44,128 nt of DNA from CATZDY01 sp045599035 (GTDB lineage: Bacteria; Bacillota; Desulfotomaculia; Desulfotomaculales; Desulfocucumaceae), in the NCBI GenBank assembly GCA_045599035.1, contig JAZRVI010000053.1:1-44128 (forward strand), written 5' to 3'. The notes under the pieces are model-generated. The model saw only the letters and a list, made by a program, of their open reading frames with translations. It did not search any database and had not been told where the DNA came from. Below are positions 16,219 through 24,439 of this stretch, piece after piece. Both the position numbers and the translations under genes were made by a program. The first letter of the stretch is position 1; every line of letters begins with the position of its first letter.

Positions 16219-16611
16219 CTAACCCTCCTTCACTGCGGTCTTTTCCTTAACCACTATGGTGATATGGCAAGTACGCTTACGAATCATATCCGCCCGGCCT
16301 CTGGCTCTGGGCAAATAGCGTTTTAAAGTCGGACCTTCATCTACATAACATTCGGCCACAAATAAATCGTCTCGAATCATATCATAATTATGTTCGGCAT
16401 TAGCTATCGCCGATTTCAAGACTTTATGCACCGGTTCCGAAGCACCTTGCGGTGCATATTTCAAAATTGCCAAAGCTTCTTCAATACCCTTGCCTCGAAT
16501 AAGATCCACCACCAGACGCACCTTACGAGGGGAGATACGAATGTATTTGGCAACAGCTTTGGCTTCTGAAACTTTAGCTTGCGGATTTTCCGCTTTGGCT
16601 ACATCTGCCAT
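16219..16611 (-). CDS. rplV: 50S ribosomal protein L22
   Basis: The 130-residue protein contains AKYIRISPRKVRLVVDLIRGKGIEEALAIL and DEGPTLKRYLPRARGRADMIRKRTCHITIVV, the L22 beta-hairpin that lines the exit tunnel. The N-terminus carries about 15 extra residues (MADVAKAENPQAKVSEA) before the fold starts. Confidence 0.97.
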   Translation of the reverse strand: MADVAKAENPQAKVSEAKAVAKYIRISPRKVRLVVDLIRGKGIEEALAILKYAPQGASEPVHKVLKSAIANAEHNYDMIRDDLFVAECYVDEGPTLKRYLPRARGRADMIRKRTCHITIVVKEKTAVKEG

Positions 16612-16636
16612 TGCTTTTTACCCCCTTTGTTTTGTC

Positions 16637-16918
16637 CTACTTCAGAGCAGTAGACCTTTCCGTATGATTGCCATGTCCCCGGAATAATCTTGTAGGAGCA
16701 AACTCTCCTAATTTATGTCCTACCATATCTTCGGTAACATAAACGGGAATATGTTTTCTGCCGTCATGGACGGCCAGAGTATGACCAATCATTTCCGGGA
16801 AGATGGTTGAGCGGCGAGACCAGGTTTTAATAACCTTTTTATTTTCTTCGGTCATGGCCATCACTTTTTTCAAAAGTTTTTCATCACAATAAGGTCCTTT
16901 TTTCAGGGAACGACCCAT
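16637..16918 (-). CDS. rpsS: 30S ribosomal protein S19
   Basis: The 93-residue protein starts MGRSLKKGPYCDEKLLKKV and contains KTWSRRSTIFPEMIGHTLAVHDGRKHIPVYVTEDMVGHKLGEF. It is unmistakable S19, in the 30S head next to S13. ATG start. Confidence 0.97.
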   Translation of the reverse strand: MGRSLKKGPYCDEKLLKKVMAMTEENKKVIKTWSRRSTIFPEMIGHTLAVHDGRKHIPVYVTEDMVGHKLGEFAPTRLFRGHGNHTERSTALK

Positions 16919-16945
16919 CAGTTAGCCTCCTTTCCATGATCAATC

Positions 16946-17770
16946 TTACTTCGTCCGTCTCTTGACAATCAGCTTATCGCTGGGTTTATTCTTTCTGGTT
17001 CTGGCACCCAATGCCGGTTTACCCCAAGGAGTTACCGGGTTGCGGCCAATCGGAGAACGACCTTCCCCACCACCGTGCGGGTGGTCACAGGGGTTCATAA
17101 CAACCCCACGAACTGTAGGTCTGATGCCCATCCAGCGTTTCCGTCCGGCTTTACCAATGCTGATGTTTTCATGGTCGGTGTTGCTGACCTGACCAATAGT
17201 AGCCCGGCAGTCCAAAAGCAGCAAACGCATTTCGCCTGACGGCAGACGAACATTGGCGTATTTGCCTTCTTTAGCCATCAACTGAGCTGTAGTTCCGGCT
17301 GAACGAACCAATTTGGCTCCTCCTTTGGGATACAGTTCAATATTATGAATCAAAGTACCCACCGGAATATTCCGTAAGGGCAAAGTATTCCCGGTTTTAA
17401 TGTCAGCATCCAAACCGGAAACCACATCCATGCCAACTGTTAAACCAACCGGAGCTACGATATAGCTTTTTTGTCCATCTGCATAATGCAGCAGGGCAAT
17501 ACGAGCTGACCGGTTAGGATCGTATTCAATACTAGCAACTTTAGCGGGAATCCCGTCTCTAATTCTTTTGAAATCGATGATCCGGTATTGCCGTTTATGC
17601 CCACCGCCTCTATGTCTGACGGTTACCCGACCCCGACTGTTGCGTCCGGCTCTTTTTCTCAGGGGAGCCAGCAGGGATTTTTCCGGTTTGGCAGTAGTCA
17701 GCTCTTCAAAAGTTGATACTGTTACAAACCGGCGGCCGGGAGAAGTGGGCTTAAATTTTTTAATCGCCAA
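16946..17770 (-). CDS. rplB: 50S ribosomal protein L2
   Basis: The 274-residue protein contains RVTVRHRGGGHKRQYRIIDFKR, YADGQKSYIVAPVGL and the C-terminal MNPCDHPHGGGEGRSPIGR, with the universally conserved histidine near the peptidyl transferase centre. I start it at TTG 17770. That gives MAIKKFKPTSPGRR as in the family, with GGAGG 8 nt upstream. The TTG two codons earlier is only 2 nt from the ribosome-binding site. Confidence 0.97.
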   Translation of the reverse strand: MAIKKFKPTSPGRRFVTVSTFEELTTAKPEKSLLAPLRKRAGRNSRGRVTVRHRGGGHKRQYRIIDFKRIRDGIPAKVASIEYDPNRSARIALLHYADGQKSYIVAPVGLTVGMDVVSGLDADIKTGNTLPLRNIPVGTLIHNIELYPKGGAKLVRSAGTTAQLMAKEGKYANVRLPSGEMRLLLLDCRATIGQVSNTDHENISIGKAGRKRWMGIRPTVRGVVMNPCDHPHGGGEGRSPIGRNPVTPWGKPALGARTRKNKPSDKLIVKRRTK

Positions 17771-17787
17771 CTTCAATACCTCCTTGT

Positions 17788-18075
17788 TTACATTCCTTCA
17801 AACAATTCGATTTTGTTTCCTTCTTGCAAGGTAACAATAGCCTTTTTATAATCGGGAGTTTTGCCCAAAACCTGGCGTACTCTTTTCATTTTTCCTTTGT
17901 AACGCATGGTCCGAACCTTCAAAACTTTGACATTGAACATTTGTTCAACAGCCTGTTTGATTTCCACTTTATTGGCTTTCAAATCAACCACAAAGGTATA
18001 TTTGTTTTCTTCTTGCAAAGACATACTTTTTTCGGTAATTACCGGCCTTTTTAAAACATCACGAGCGTCTTTCAT
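17788..18075 (-). CDS. rplW: 50S ribosomal protein L23
   Basis: The 95-residue protein contains RPVITEKSMSLQEENKYTFVVDLKANKVEIKQAVEQMFNVKV, the L23 signature. L23 sits at the tunnel exit and docks SRP and trigger factor. The ATG overlaps the rplD stop codon by 1 nt (TGATG). Confidence 0.96.
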   Translation of the reverse strand: MKDARDVLKRPVITEKSMSLQEENKYTFVVDLKANKVEIKQAVEQMFNVKVLKVRTMRYKGKMKRVRQVLGKTPDYKKAIVTLQEGNKIELFEGM

Positions 18076-18704
18076 CAGGCCAACACCTCCTCGACTCTGA
18101 CCACAGCATCTTTAGTCATCACCAAAGCGGGATGAGCCAGGACATCATAGGTGTTCATCCAGCTAACCATTACCGGTTTTACGCCAGCAATATTGCGAGC
18201 GGATTTGATTACATTATCATTTTTATCAGTGTTATCAATGACCACCAAAGCTTTTTGATCAATTTTCAAATTATTCAAAATCTGGACGAAAGCTTTGGTT
18301 TTGGCTTCTTCCATGGTCAAGCTGTCCAAAACAATCAAATTGCCGGATTCCACTTTGGAAGATAAAGCAGATTTAATGGCCAGTCTTTTGACTTTTTTGT
18401 TCAGTCTCAGGCTGTAATCCCGTGGATGCGGGCCAAATACAGTACCGCCGCCCCGCCAAATGGGAGAACGGGTGGTACCCTGTCTGGCACGACCAGTTCC
18501 TTTTTGCCGCCAGGGTTTTCTGCCGCCGCCGGAGATTTCGGAACGGGTTTTGGTATCATGGGTTCCTTTTCTTTGACCGGCTAAATGAGCAACCACGGCG
18601 TCATGCAAAACAGAACGATGAACAGGAATGCCGAAAACATTTTCATTCAGCTCAATTTCATCCACCTGGTCGCCATTGATATTATATACAGCAACTTTAG
18701 GCAT
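18075..18704 (-). CDS. rplD: 50S ribosomal protein L4
   Basis: The 209-residue protein contains the tunnel loop KTRSEISGGGRKPWRQKGTGRARQGTTRSPIWRGGGTVFGPHPRDY. In E. coli L4 also represses the S10 operon by binding its leader. That is relevant here because a long leader hairpin lies before rpsJ. ATG start, 29 nt after rplC. Confidence 0.97.
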   Translation of the reverse strand: MPKVAVYNINGDQVDEIELNENVFGIPVHRSVLHDAVVAHLAGQRKGTHDTKTRSEISGGGRKPWRQKGTGRARQGTTRSPIWRGGGTVFGPHPRDYSLRLNKKVKRLAIKSALSSKVESGNLIVLDSLTMEEAKTKAFVQILNNLKIDQKALVVIDNTDKNDNVIKSARNIAGVKPVMVSWMNTYDVLAHPALVMTKDAVVRVEEVLA

Positions 18705-18733
18705 TTAAGCTCCTCCTTTACATTCTGCCGACC

Positions 18734-19363
18734 CTAATTTGCTTTCACACTGTCTTTGATTATTACCAGGCTGCCTTTCGGCCCGGGGATGGCCCCTTTG
18801 ATAGCCAGCAGATTGTTTTCAGGATTAACCTTTACCACTTCCAAGTTTTGCACAGTAGTTCTGGCAGCACCATATTGACCAGGCAGTCTGCGTCCTTTAA
18901 ATACCCGAGCTGGGCCCATTGCTCCGAGCGAACCAGGCCGACGGTGATATTTGGAACCGTGTGCCATTGGTCCGCGGTGGAAGCCATGTCTTTTAATCCC
19001 GCCGGAAAAGCCCCGGCCTTTGGAGGTTCCGGTCACATCAACCTTATCCCCAACCGCAAAAACATCGGCTTTAATTTCCTGTCCCACCTGATAGTTGTCA
19101 AAATCATCCAGTCTTAATTCTCTCAAATAGCGGAGCGGCTTAACGGAAGCTTTGTCAAAATGACCTTTCATGGGTTTGTTAAAAAGTTTTTCCCTTTTGA
19201 CCCCAAAGCCGATTTGAATAGCTCCATAACCTTCTTTATCCGGAGTTTTTTTCTGGACCACATAGCAAGGACCTGCTTCAATCACAGTAACCGGCACAGA
19301 TAAACCGGTTTCGGTAAAAATCTGGGTCATACCCACTTTTTTACCCAAAATTCCTTTTTTCAC
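18734..19363 (-). CDS. rplC: 50S ribosomal protein L3
   Basis: The 209-residue protein starts MKKGILGKKVGMTQIFTE and contains GTSKGRGFSGGIKRHGFHRGPMAHGSKYHRRPGSLG, whose tip reaches the peptidyl transferase centre. I use GTG 19363. The upstream in-frame ATG at 19381 overlaps the GGAGGTG ribosome-binding site itself, and the family starts MKKGILG. Confidence 0.97.
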   Translation of the reverse strand: MKKGILGKKVGMTQIFTETGLSVPVTVIEAGPCYVVQKKTPDKEGYGAIQIGFGVKREKLFNKPMKGHFDKASVKPLRYLRELRLDDFDNYQVGQEIKADVFAVGDKVDVTGTSKGRGFSGGIKRHGFHRGPMAHGSKYHRRPGSLGAMGPARVFKGRRLPGQYGAARTTVQNLEVVKVNPENNLLAIKGAIPGPKGSLVIIKDSVKAN

Positions 19364-19428
19364 TTCTTGCTGCACCTCCATTGGAAAATCAGCGGTTCAG
19401 TAGATTCTGAACTTGACTTCCTGTATCC

Positions 19429-19737
19429 CTAGAGTTTGATTTCAATATCCACTCCAGCCGGCAAATCCAGACGCATTAAAGCATCCACCGTTTTGGGAGT
19501 AGGTTCCAAAATATCAATCAAACGCTTATGGGTTCTCATTTCAAATTGTTCCCGAGAATCTTTATTAACATGGGGGGAACGCAAAATGGTATAAATATTT
19601 TTTTCAGTCGGCAAGGGAATCGGGCCAGCTACGGAAGCTCCGGTTCTTTTGGCCGTGTCCACAATTTTTTGAGCCGATTGATCCAGCATACCATGATCAT
19701 AGGCTTTTAATCTGATTCTAATCTTTTGATTTTTCAA
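19429..19737 (-). CDS. rpsJ: 30S ribosomal protein S10
   Basis: The 102-residue protein reads KIRIRLKAYDHGMLDQSAQKIVDTAKRTGASVAGPIPLPTEK and ends MRLDLPAGVDIEIKL. S10 is also the NusE transcription antitermination factor. The start is TTG, with GGGAGG about 12 nt upstream. It is the first gene of the S10 section, after a leader with a long hairpin (19784-19835). Confidence 0.97.
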   Translation of the reverse strand: MKNQKIRIRLKAYDHGMLDQSAQKIVDTAKRTGASVAGPIPLPTEKNIYTILRSPHVNKDSREQFEMRTHKRLIDILEPTPKTVDALMRLDLPAGVDIEIKL

Positions 19738-19940
19738 TCCAACTGCAACCTCCCTTCACCAATCAGGTTCTTATGGCATTCGGGCAAACTTTGACTTCAT
19801 CGCAAGACCGAAGCCTCACAATGAAGCCAAAGTGCTTTTTTGACATCCTTCCACCACCTAAAAGGGGAGGAAATTCTCGTTTGAGTCAAGAGACGAGCCA
19901 ACCCCGTGTGCCCACGGTTAAATTTTATATATTCAGGTTA
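19738..19940 (-). promoter_or_regulatory. Structured leader between tuf and rpsJ
   Basis: This 203-nt gap has no gene. Reading in the direction of transcription it holds four elements. First is a CCGTG/CACGG hairpin just after tuf. Next is a CTCGT/ACGAG hairpin with CTTGA in its loop. Then comes a pyrimidine run that can pair with AGGTGGTGGAAGG. Last is a long hairpin before rpsJ. I see no clear -10 box and no U-tract after the first hairpin, so rpsJ is probably transcribed by readthrough from tuf. The GGTGGTGGA motif recurs in the leader of the str operon. Confidence 0.5.
19784..19835 (-). other. Long rpsJ leader hairpin with UUCG tetraloop
   Basis: On the minus strand ACUUUGGCUUCAU pairs over 13 positions with AUGAAGUCAAAGU, counting one G-U pair, and a GC pair extends it. 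The inner part GAGGC-UUCG-GUCUU forms a second helix closed by a UUCG tetraloop. The G-U pair becomes an A-C mismatch on the plus strand, which shows the structure is kept for the transcribed (minus) strand. A role in S10-operon autoregulation is possible by analogy with the E. coli L4 target. Confidence 0.6.
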
Positions 19941-21143
19941 TTATTCAATAACAGAAGTTACAACGCCAGCTCCAACAGTCCGACCGCCTTCACGAATAGC
20001 GAAGCGTAAGCCTTCTTCCATAGCAATCGGGGTGATCAATTTAATGGTCATCTTGATGTTATCGCCAGGCATTACCATTTCTACGCCTTCCGGCAGTTCT
20101 GCAACACCGGTAACATCAGTAGTACGGAAATAGAACTGAGGTCTGTAGCCGGTAAAGAACGGGGTATGACGACCGCCTTCTTCTTTGGTCAGAACATAAA
20201 CTTCAGAGTTAAAGTGGGTGTGCGGTTTGATGCTGCCGACTTTGGCCAAAACCTGTCCGCGTTCAACTTCTTTGCGGTCAATACCTCTTAACAGGCAACC
20301 AACATTGTCTCCAGCTTCCCCACGATCCAACAGTTTGCGGAACATTTCAACGCCGGTAACAACGGTTTTGCGGGGTTTATCCTGCAAACCAACGATTTCA
20401 ACTTCTTCACCAACGGTAATGCAGCCGCGTTCGATTCTACCAGTAGCAACAGTACCACGACCGGTAATGGAGAAAACATCTTCAACCGGCATCAAGAACG
20501 GTTTATCAACATCGCGTTCCGGAGTAGGAACATATTTGTCAACAGCATCCATCAGTTCCCAAATGCTTTTGCACTGAGGGCAATCCCGGCTGCCGCAGCC
20601 GCATTCCAAAGCTTTTAAAGCCGAACCGGTGATAATGGGAATATCGTCGCCGGGGAAATCGTAAGCAGACAACAGTTCCCGAACTTCCATGTCAACCAGT
20701 TCCAATAATTCTTCATCGTCAACCTGGTCAGCTTTGTTCAGATATACTACGATGTAAGGAACGCCAACCTGACGAGCCAGAACGATGTGTTCACGAGTCT
20801 GAGGCATGGGGCCATCAGCAGCGGAAACAACCAGAATAGCTCCGTCCATCTGAGCAGCACCGGTAATCATGTTTTTAACATAGTCAGCGTGACCTGGGCA
20901 GTCAACATGAGCATAGTGTCTGGTTTCGGTTTCATATTCAACGTGAGCGGTATTAATGGTAATACCCCGTTCTCTTTCTTCCGGAGCGTTGTCAATTTCA
21001 TCGTATTTTTTAACTGAAGCCTGACCTACAGTGGACAAGATAGTGGTAATAGCAGCAGTCAAAGTAGTTTTACCATGGTCAACGTGTCCAATAGTACCAA
21101 TATTTACATGCGGTTTAGTTCTTTCATATTTAGCTTTAGCCAT
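19941..21143 (-). CDS. tuf: Elongation factor Tu
   Basis: The 400-residue GTPase delivers aminoacyl-tRNA to the ribosome. G1 is GHVDHGKT (19-26), switch I is RGITINTAHVEYET, G3 is DCPGHAD (81-87) and G4 is NKAD (136-139). Domains II and III follow (GRGTVATGRIERG; HTHFNSEVYVL). At residues 181-191, between the G5 motif GSALKAL and the last helix of domain I, it carries CGCGSRDCPQC, a four-cysteine insert (see findings). It follows fusA by 38 nt. ATG start. Confidence 0.97.
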   Translation of the reverse strand: MAKAKYERTKPHVNIGTIGHVDHGKTTLTAAITTILSTVGQASVKKYDEIDNAPEERERGITINTAHVEYETETRHYAHVDCPGHADYVKNMITGAAQMDGAILVVSAADGPMPQTREHIVLARQVGVPYIVVYLNKADQVDDEELLELVDMEVRELLSAYDFPGDDIPIITGSALKALECGCGSRDCPQCKSIWELMDAVDKYVPTPERDVDKPFLMPVEDVFSITGRGTVATGRIERGCITVGEEVEIVGLQDKPRKTVVTGVEMFRKLLDRGEAGDNVGCLLRGIDRKEVERGQVLAKVGSIKPHTHFNSEVYVLTKEEGGRHTPFFTGYRPQFYFRTTDVTGVAELPEGVEMVMPGDNIKMTIKLITPIAMEEGLRFAIREGGRTVGAGVVTSVIE

Positions 21144-21181
21144 CTATAATCTTCCTGCCTTTCTGAAAATATCTTTTTATA

Positions 21182-23260
21182 TTAACCATTGCGTTTGGCA
21201 ATGATTCCTTCAGCAATATTATGAGGAACTTCCAGGTAATGACTGAATTGCATGGTATAGGTTCCCCGACCTTGAGTTTTGGATCGCAAGTCGGTAGCAT
21301 AACCAAACATTTCTCCCAGAGGAACCATGGCGTGAATGACCTGAGCAGTTCCCCGGCGTTCCAGTTCTTCAACCCTGCCCCGGCGGGAATTTAAATCTCC
21401 GATAACATCACCCATGTATTCATCCATCACTACAACTTCCACCTTAACGATGGGTTCCAGCAAAATGGCCTGGGATTTGGCGGCTGCGGCTTTAAAGCCC
21501 ATGGAGCCGGCAATTTTAAAGGCCATTTCGGAAGAGTCTACCTCATGAAAAGATCCGTCTAATAAAGTAGCCCGAATATCAATCATTGGATAACCGGCGG
21601 AAATCCCACTTTCCATTGCTTCCTTAATTCCAGCATCAACCGCCGGAATATACTCTTTGGGAATCACGCCACCAACAATTTTATTGACAAATTCATAACC
21701 GCCGCCCGGCTCCATGGGTTCAATTTCCAGAACCACATGGCCATATTGCCCACGCCCGCCGGACTGCCGGACAAATTTTCCTTCAGCTTTAGCTTTGGAC
21801 TTAATAGTTTCTCGATAAGCAACCTGGGGACGGCCGACATTGGCATCCACCTTAAATTCCCGAAGCAACCGATCTACAATAATCTCCAGGTGCAATTCGC
21901 CCATGCCTTCAATGATGGTCTGACCGGTTTCGGCATCCGTATGCATTCGGAAGGTCGGGTCTTCATCACTGAGCTTAACCAAAGCCAGCCCCATTTTGTC
22001 CTGGTCAGCTTTGGTTTTGGGTTCAATAGCTACGGAAATAACCGGTTCCGGAAATTCCATACTTTCCAGAACAACCGGAGCCTTTTCCTCGCAAAGAGTG
22101 TCCCCGGTTCCGGTATCCTTTAATCCGACTGCCGCTGCAATATCCCCGGTAGAAACCTGCTCGATTTCTTCCCGGTGATTGGCGTGCATTTTCAAAATTC
22201 GTCCAATCCGTTCCTTTTTATCTTTGGTTGGATTGTAGATATAAGATCCGGAGGTTAGACTTCCGGAATAAACACGGAAGAAGGTAAGCTTACCTACATA
22301 TGGATCGGCCATAATTTTGAAAGCTAAAGCGGAAAAAGGTTCATCATCGCTGGCTTTTCTTACTTCTTCTTGTTCAGTTTGCGGATTGATTCCCTTGATC
22401 GGCGGTACATCAGTAGGAGCCGGCAAAAAATCAATAATGGCATCCAAAAGAGGCTGAACTCCTTTGTTTTTAAAAGAGGAACCGCACAAAACCGGAATAA
22501 CCTTAACCGCCAGAGTAGCTTCCCGCAGACCCTGCTTAATTTCGTCCACAGTCAGCTCTTCGCCCTCCAGATACTTAAGGGTTAATTCCTCATTGGCTTC
22601 TGCGGCTGCTTCCACTACTTTTTCCCGATATTCAACGGCCATATCCAGCAGATCTTCCGGAATCTCTACCAGGTCGCTATGAGTTCCCAGATCATCGGTA
22701 TAAACTATCGCCTTCATATTGATTAAATCAATAATCCCCCGAAAGTCCTCCTCACTGCCAATGGGGAGCTGCAAGGCTACGGGATTGGCTCCCAGCCGTC
22801 CTCTAATCAGTTCCACTCCCCTAAGAAAATCAGCTCCGACCCGATCCATCTTATTGATATAAGCAATTCGGGGAACGCCATATTTATCGGCTTGCCGCCA
22901 GACAGTTTCGGACTGAGGTTCCACTCCTCCCACTGAACAAAAGACCGCAACGGCTCCGTCCAGCACTCTTAAAGACCGTTCTACTTCCATGGTAAAATCC
23001 ACATGACCAGGCGTATCAATAATGTTAATCCAAAAACCATTCCAATGACAAGTTGTAGCAGCAGAGGTAATGGTAATACCCCTTTCCTGCTCCTGAACCA
23101 TCCAATCCATGGTAGCGGCACCGTCATGCACTTCTCCTATTTTATGAACCCTTCCGGTATAAAATAGAATCCGCTCAGTAGTAGTGGTTTTCCCGGCATC
23201 AATGTGAGCCATAATACCAATATTTCTGATTTTTGCCAAATCTTTGGCTTTCGCCGCCAT
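21182..23260 (-). CDS. fusA: Elongation factor G
   Basis: The 692-residue translocase GTPase starts MAAKAKDLAKIRNIGIMAHIDAGKTTTTERILFYTG. It has G1 AHIDAGKT (18-25), RGITITSAATT, DTPGHVDF and NKMDRVGADF, then domains II-V (GRGQYGHVVLEIEP; RGRVEELERRGTAQVIHAMVPL). I use ATG 23260, with AGAGGGGG about 9 nt upstream. The longer open frame runs back into rpsG without a ribosome-binding site. Confidence 0.97.
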   Translation of the reverse strand: MAAKAKDLAKIRNIGIMAHIDAGKTTTTERILFYTGRVHKIGEVHDGAATMDWMVQEQERGITITSAATTCHWNGFWINIIDTPGHVDFTMEVERSLRVLDGAVAVFCSVGGVEPQSETVWRQADKYGVPRIAYINKMDRVGADFLRGVELIRGRLGANPVALQLPIGSEEDFRGIIDLINMKAIVYTDDLGTHSDLVEIPEDLLDMAVEYREKVVEAAAEANEELTLKYLEGEELTVDEIKQGLREATLAVKVIPVLCGSSFKNKGVQPLLDAIIDFLPAPTDVPPIKGINPQTEQEEVRKASDDEPFSALAFKIMADPYVGKLTFFRVYSGSLTSGSYIYNPTKDKKERIGRILKMHANHREEIEQVSTGDIAAAVGLKDTGTGDTLCEEKAPVVLESMEFPEPVISVAIEPKTKADQDKMGLALVKLSDEDPTFRMHTDAETGQTIIEGMGELHLEIIVDRLLREFKVDANVGRPQVAYRETIKSKAKAEGKFVRQSGGRGQYGHVVLEIEPMEPGGGYEFVNKIVGGVIPKEYIPAVDAGIKEAMESGISAGYPMIDIRATLLDGSFHEVDSSEMAFKIAGSMGFKAAAAKSQAILLEPIVKVEVVVMDEYMGDVIGDLNSRRGRVEELERRGTAQVIHAMVPLGEMFGYATDLRSKTQGRGTYTMQFSHYLEVPHNIAEGIIAKRNG

Positions 23261-23282
23261 CAAAGTTTTCCCCCTCTTAACT

Positions 23283-23753
23283 TTACCACCGATAATGAGC
23301 AAAAGCCTTGTTGGCTTCGGCCATTTTATGGGTGTCTTCCTTCTTCTTAACTGTAGCTCCGATATTATTAGCAGCATCCATGATTTCGGCTGCCAGCTTT
23401 TCTTTCATGCTCCGACCGCTTCTGGCTCGGGCATAATTGGTCAACCATCTGATTCCCAGGGTTTGACGACGGTCATGACGAACTTCCACCGGAACCTGAT
23501 AGTTGGCTCCACCGACTCGACGAGCCTTAACTTCCAGAACCGGCATTACATTTTTCATAGCCTGTTCAAAAACTTCCAGGGGATCCTGATTGGTTTTTTC
23601 TTTAATAATATCAAAGGCTCCATAGCAGATTTTTTCAGCTACTCCTTTTTTGCCGTCCAGCATAACCTGACAAATCAATTTGGAAATCACCTTGTTATTA
23701 TAGACCGGGTCCGGAATAACTTCAATTTTAGCTCTTGAACCTCTTCTGGGCAT
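23283..23753 (-). CDS. rpsG: 30S ribosomal protein S7
   Basis: The 156-residue protein starts MPRRGSRAKIEVIPDPVYNNKVISKLI and contains VKARRVGGANYQVPVEVRHDRRQTLGIRWL. It nucleates 30S head assembly, and in E. coli S7 regulates the str operon. It lies 33 nt after rpsL. Confidence 0.97.
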   Translation of the reverse strand: MPRRGSRAKIEVIPDPVYNNKVISKLICQVMLDGKKGVAEKICYGAFDIIKEKTNQDPLEVFEQAMKNVMPVLEVKARRVGGANYQVPVEVRHDRRQTLGIRWLTNYARARSGRSMKEKLAAEIMDAANNIGATVKKKEDTHKMAEANKAFAHYRW

Positions 23754-23786
23754 CTTTTTCCCCCCTTTGCTGTAAATTATTCCTGC

Positions 23787-24161
23787 TTATTTCTTCGGTC
23801 GTTTAGCACCGTATTTAGAACGAGACTGATTGCGGCCCTGTACTCCAGCGGAGTCCAAAGCTCCTCTGACAATGTGGTATCTGACCCCCGGCAGATCTTT
23901 TACCCTGCCGCCTCTGACCAGAACCACAGAGTGTTCCTGCAAATTATGTCCGATACCAGGAATATAAGAAGTTACTTCTATGCTGTTGGAAAGTCTGACC
24001 CTGGCCACTTTCCGCAATGCGGAATTAGGTTTTTTGGGTGTTGTAGTATAAACTCTGGTACAAACTCCTCTTTTTTGAGGACACTCTTTCAGTGCCGGGG
24101 CAGAAGATTTTTTAATACCGGCTTCTCTGCCCTTGCGGATCAACTGATTAATGGTTGGCAC
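23787..24161 (-). CDS. rpsL: 30S ribosomal protein S12
   Basis: The 124-residue protein contains RVYTTTPKKPNSALRKVARVRLSN and VLVRGGRVKDLPGVRYHIVRG. These include the decoding-centre lysines whose changes give streptomycin resistance in other species; the wild-type PKKPNS is present. The start is GTG with GGAGG 9 nt upstream. It opens the str operon. The rpoC-rplGB genes that usually lie directly upstream in Firmicutes are absent. Confidence 0.97.
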   Translation of the reverse strand: MPTINQLIRKGREAGIKKSSAPALKECPQKRGVCTRVYTTTPKKPNSALRKVARVRLSNSIEVTSYIPGIGHNLQEHSVVLVRGGRVKDLPGVRYHIVRGALDSAGVQGRNQSRSKYGAKRPKK

Positions 24162-24369
24162 TCACTTGCACCTCCTTCCGGGAAATATTTTATTTATGTG
24201 TATTCTTTTAGGCTTTATTAGATTTCCGGTTTTACAATTTACTTTTACCACCCATCCAAAGGCAGACGGCTTCCAAGGGTTAATCCCTCTTAAAAAGCTT
24301 GGTATTTAAGCCTCCACCACCCAAGGGCAGCGGGTTTTACGCTCTCAAGTTATAAAACCAGACCCCTAC
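24162..24369 (-). promoter_or_regulatory. Structured leader of the str operon
   Basis: About 200 nt of untranslated RNA precede rpsL. In the direction of transcription it has three parts. First is a GGTTTTA/TAAAACC hairpin with CTTGA in its loop. Next is the motif GCTGCCCTTGGGTGGTGG. Then an AAGAGGG/CCCTT hairpin separates it from a near-copy, TCTGCCTTTGGATGGGTGG. The repeated motif and the similar element before rpsJ point to a folded regulatory RNA. No open frame or terminator is evident. Confidence 0.5.
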
Positions 24370-24398
24370 ATAGTATCATTAATTATAATTTATGTCAA
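24370..24398 (-). promoter_or_regulatory. Promoter of the str operon
   Basis: On the minus strand TTGACA (24393-24398), a 17-nt spacer and TACTAT (24370-24375) give a near-consensus sigma-A promoter. It lies about 210 nt upstream of rpsL and may drive transcription through tuf into the S10 superoperon. Confidence 0.8.
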
Positions 24399-24439
24399 GT
24401 TTTTCTGTTAATTTTAGGTTACTGGAAAATTTAATTTTG

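Noticed and set aside
19900..19925. CCGTG/CACGG hairpin as the terminator of tuf
   Set aside because: No U-tract follows on the minus strand, and no independent rpsJ promoter is clear, so readthrough is more likely.
24243..24330. The str leader repeats as a mobile-element end or CRISPR-like array
   Set aside because: There are only two imperfect copies, no terminal inverted repeats and no target duplication. A leader RNA after a near-consensus promoter fits better.
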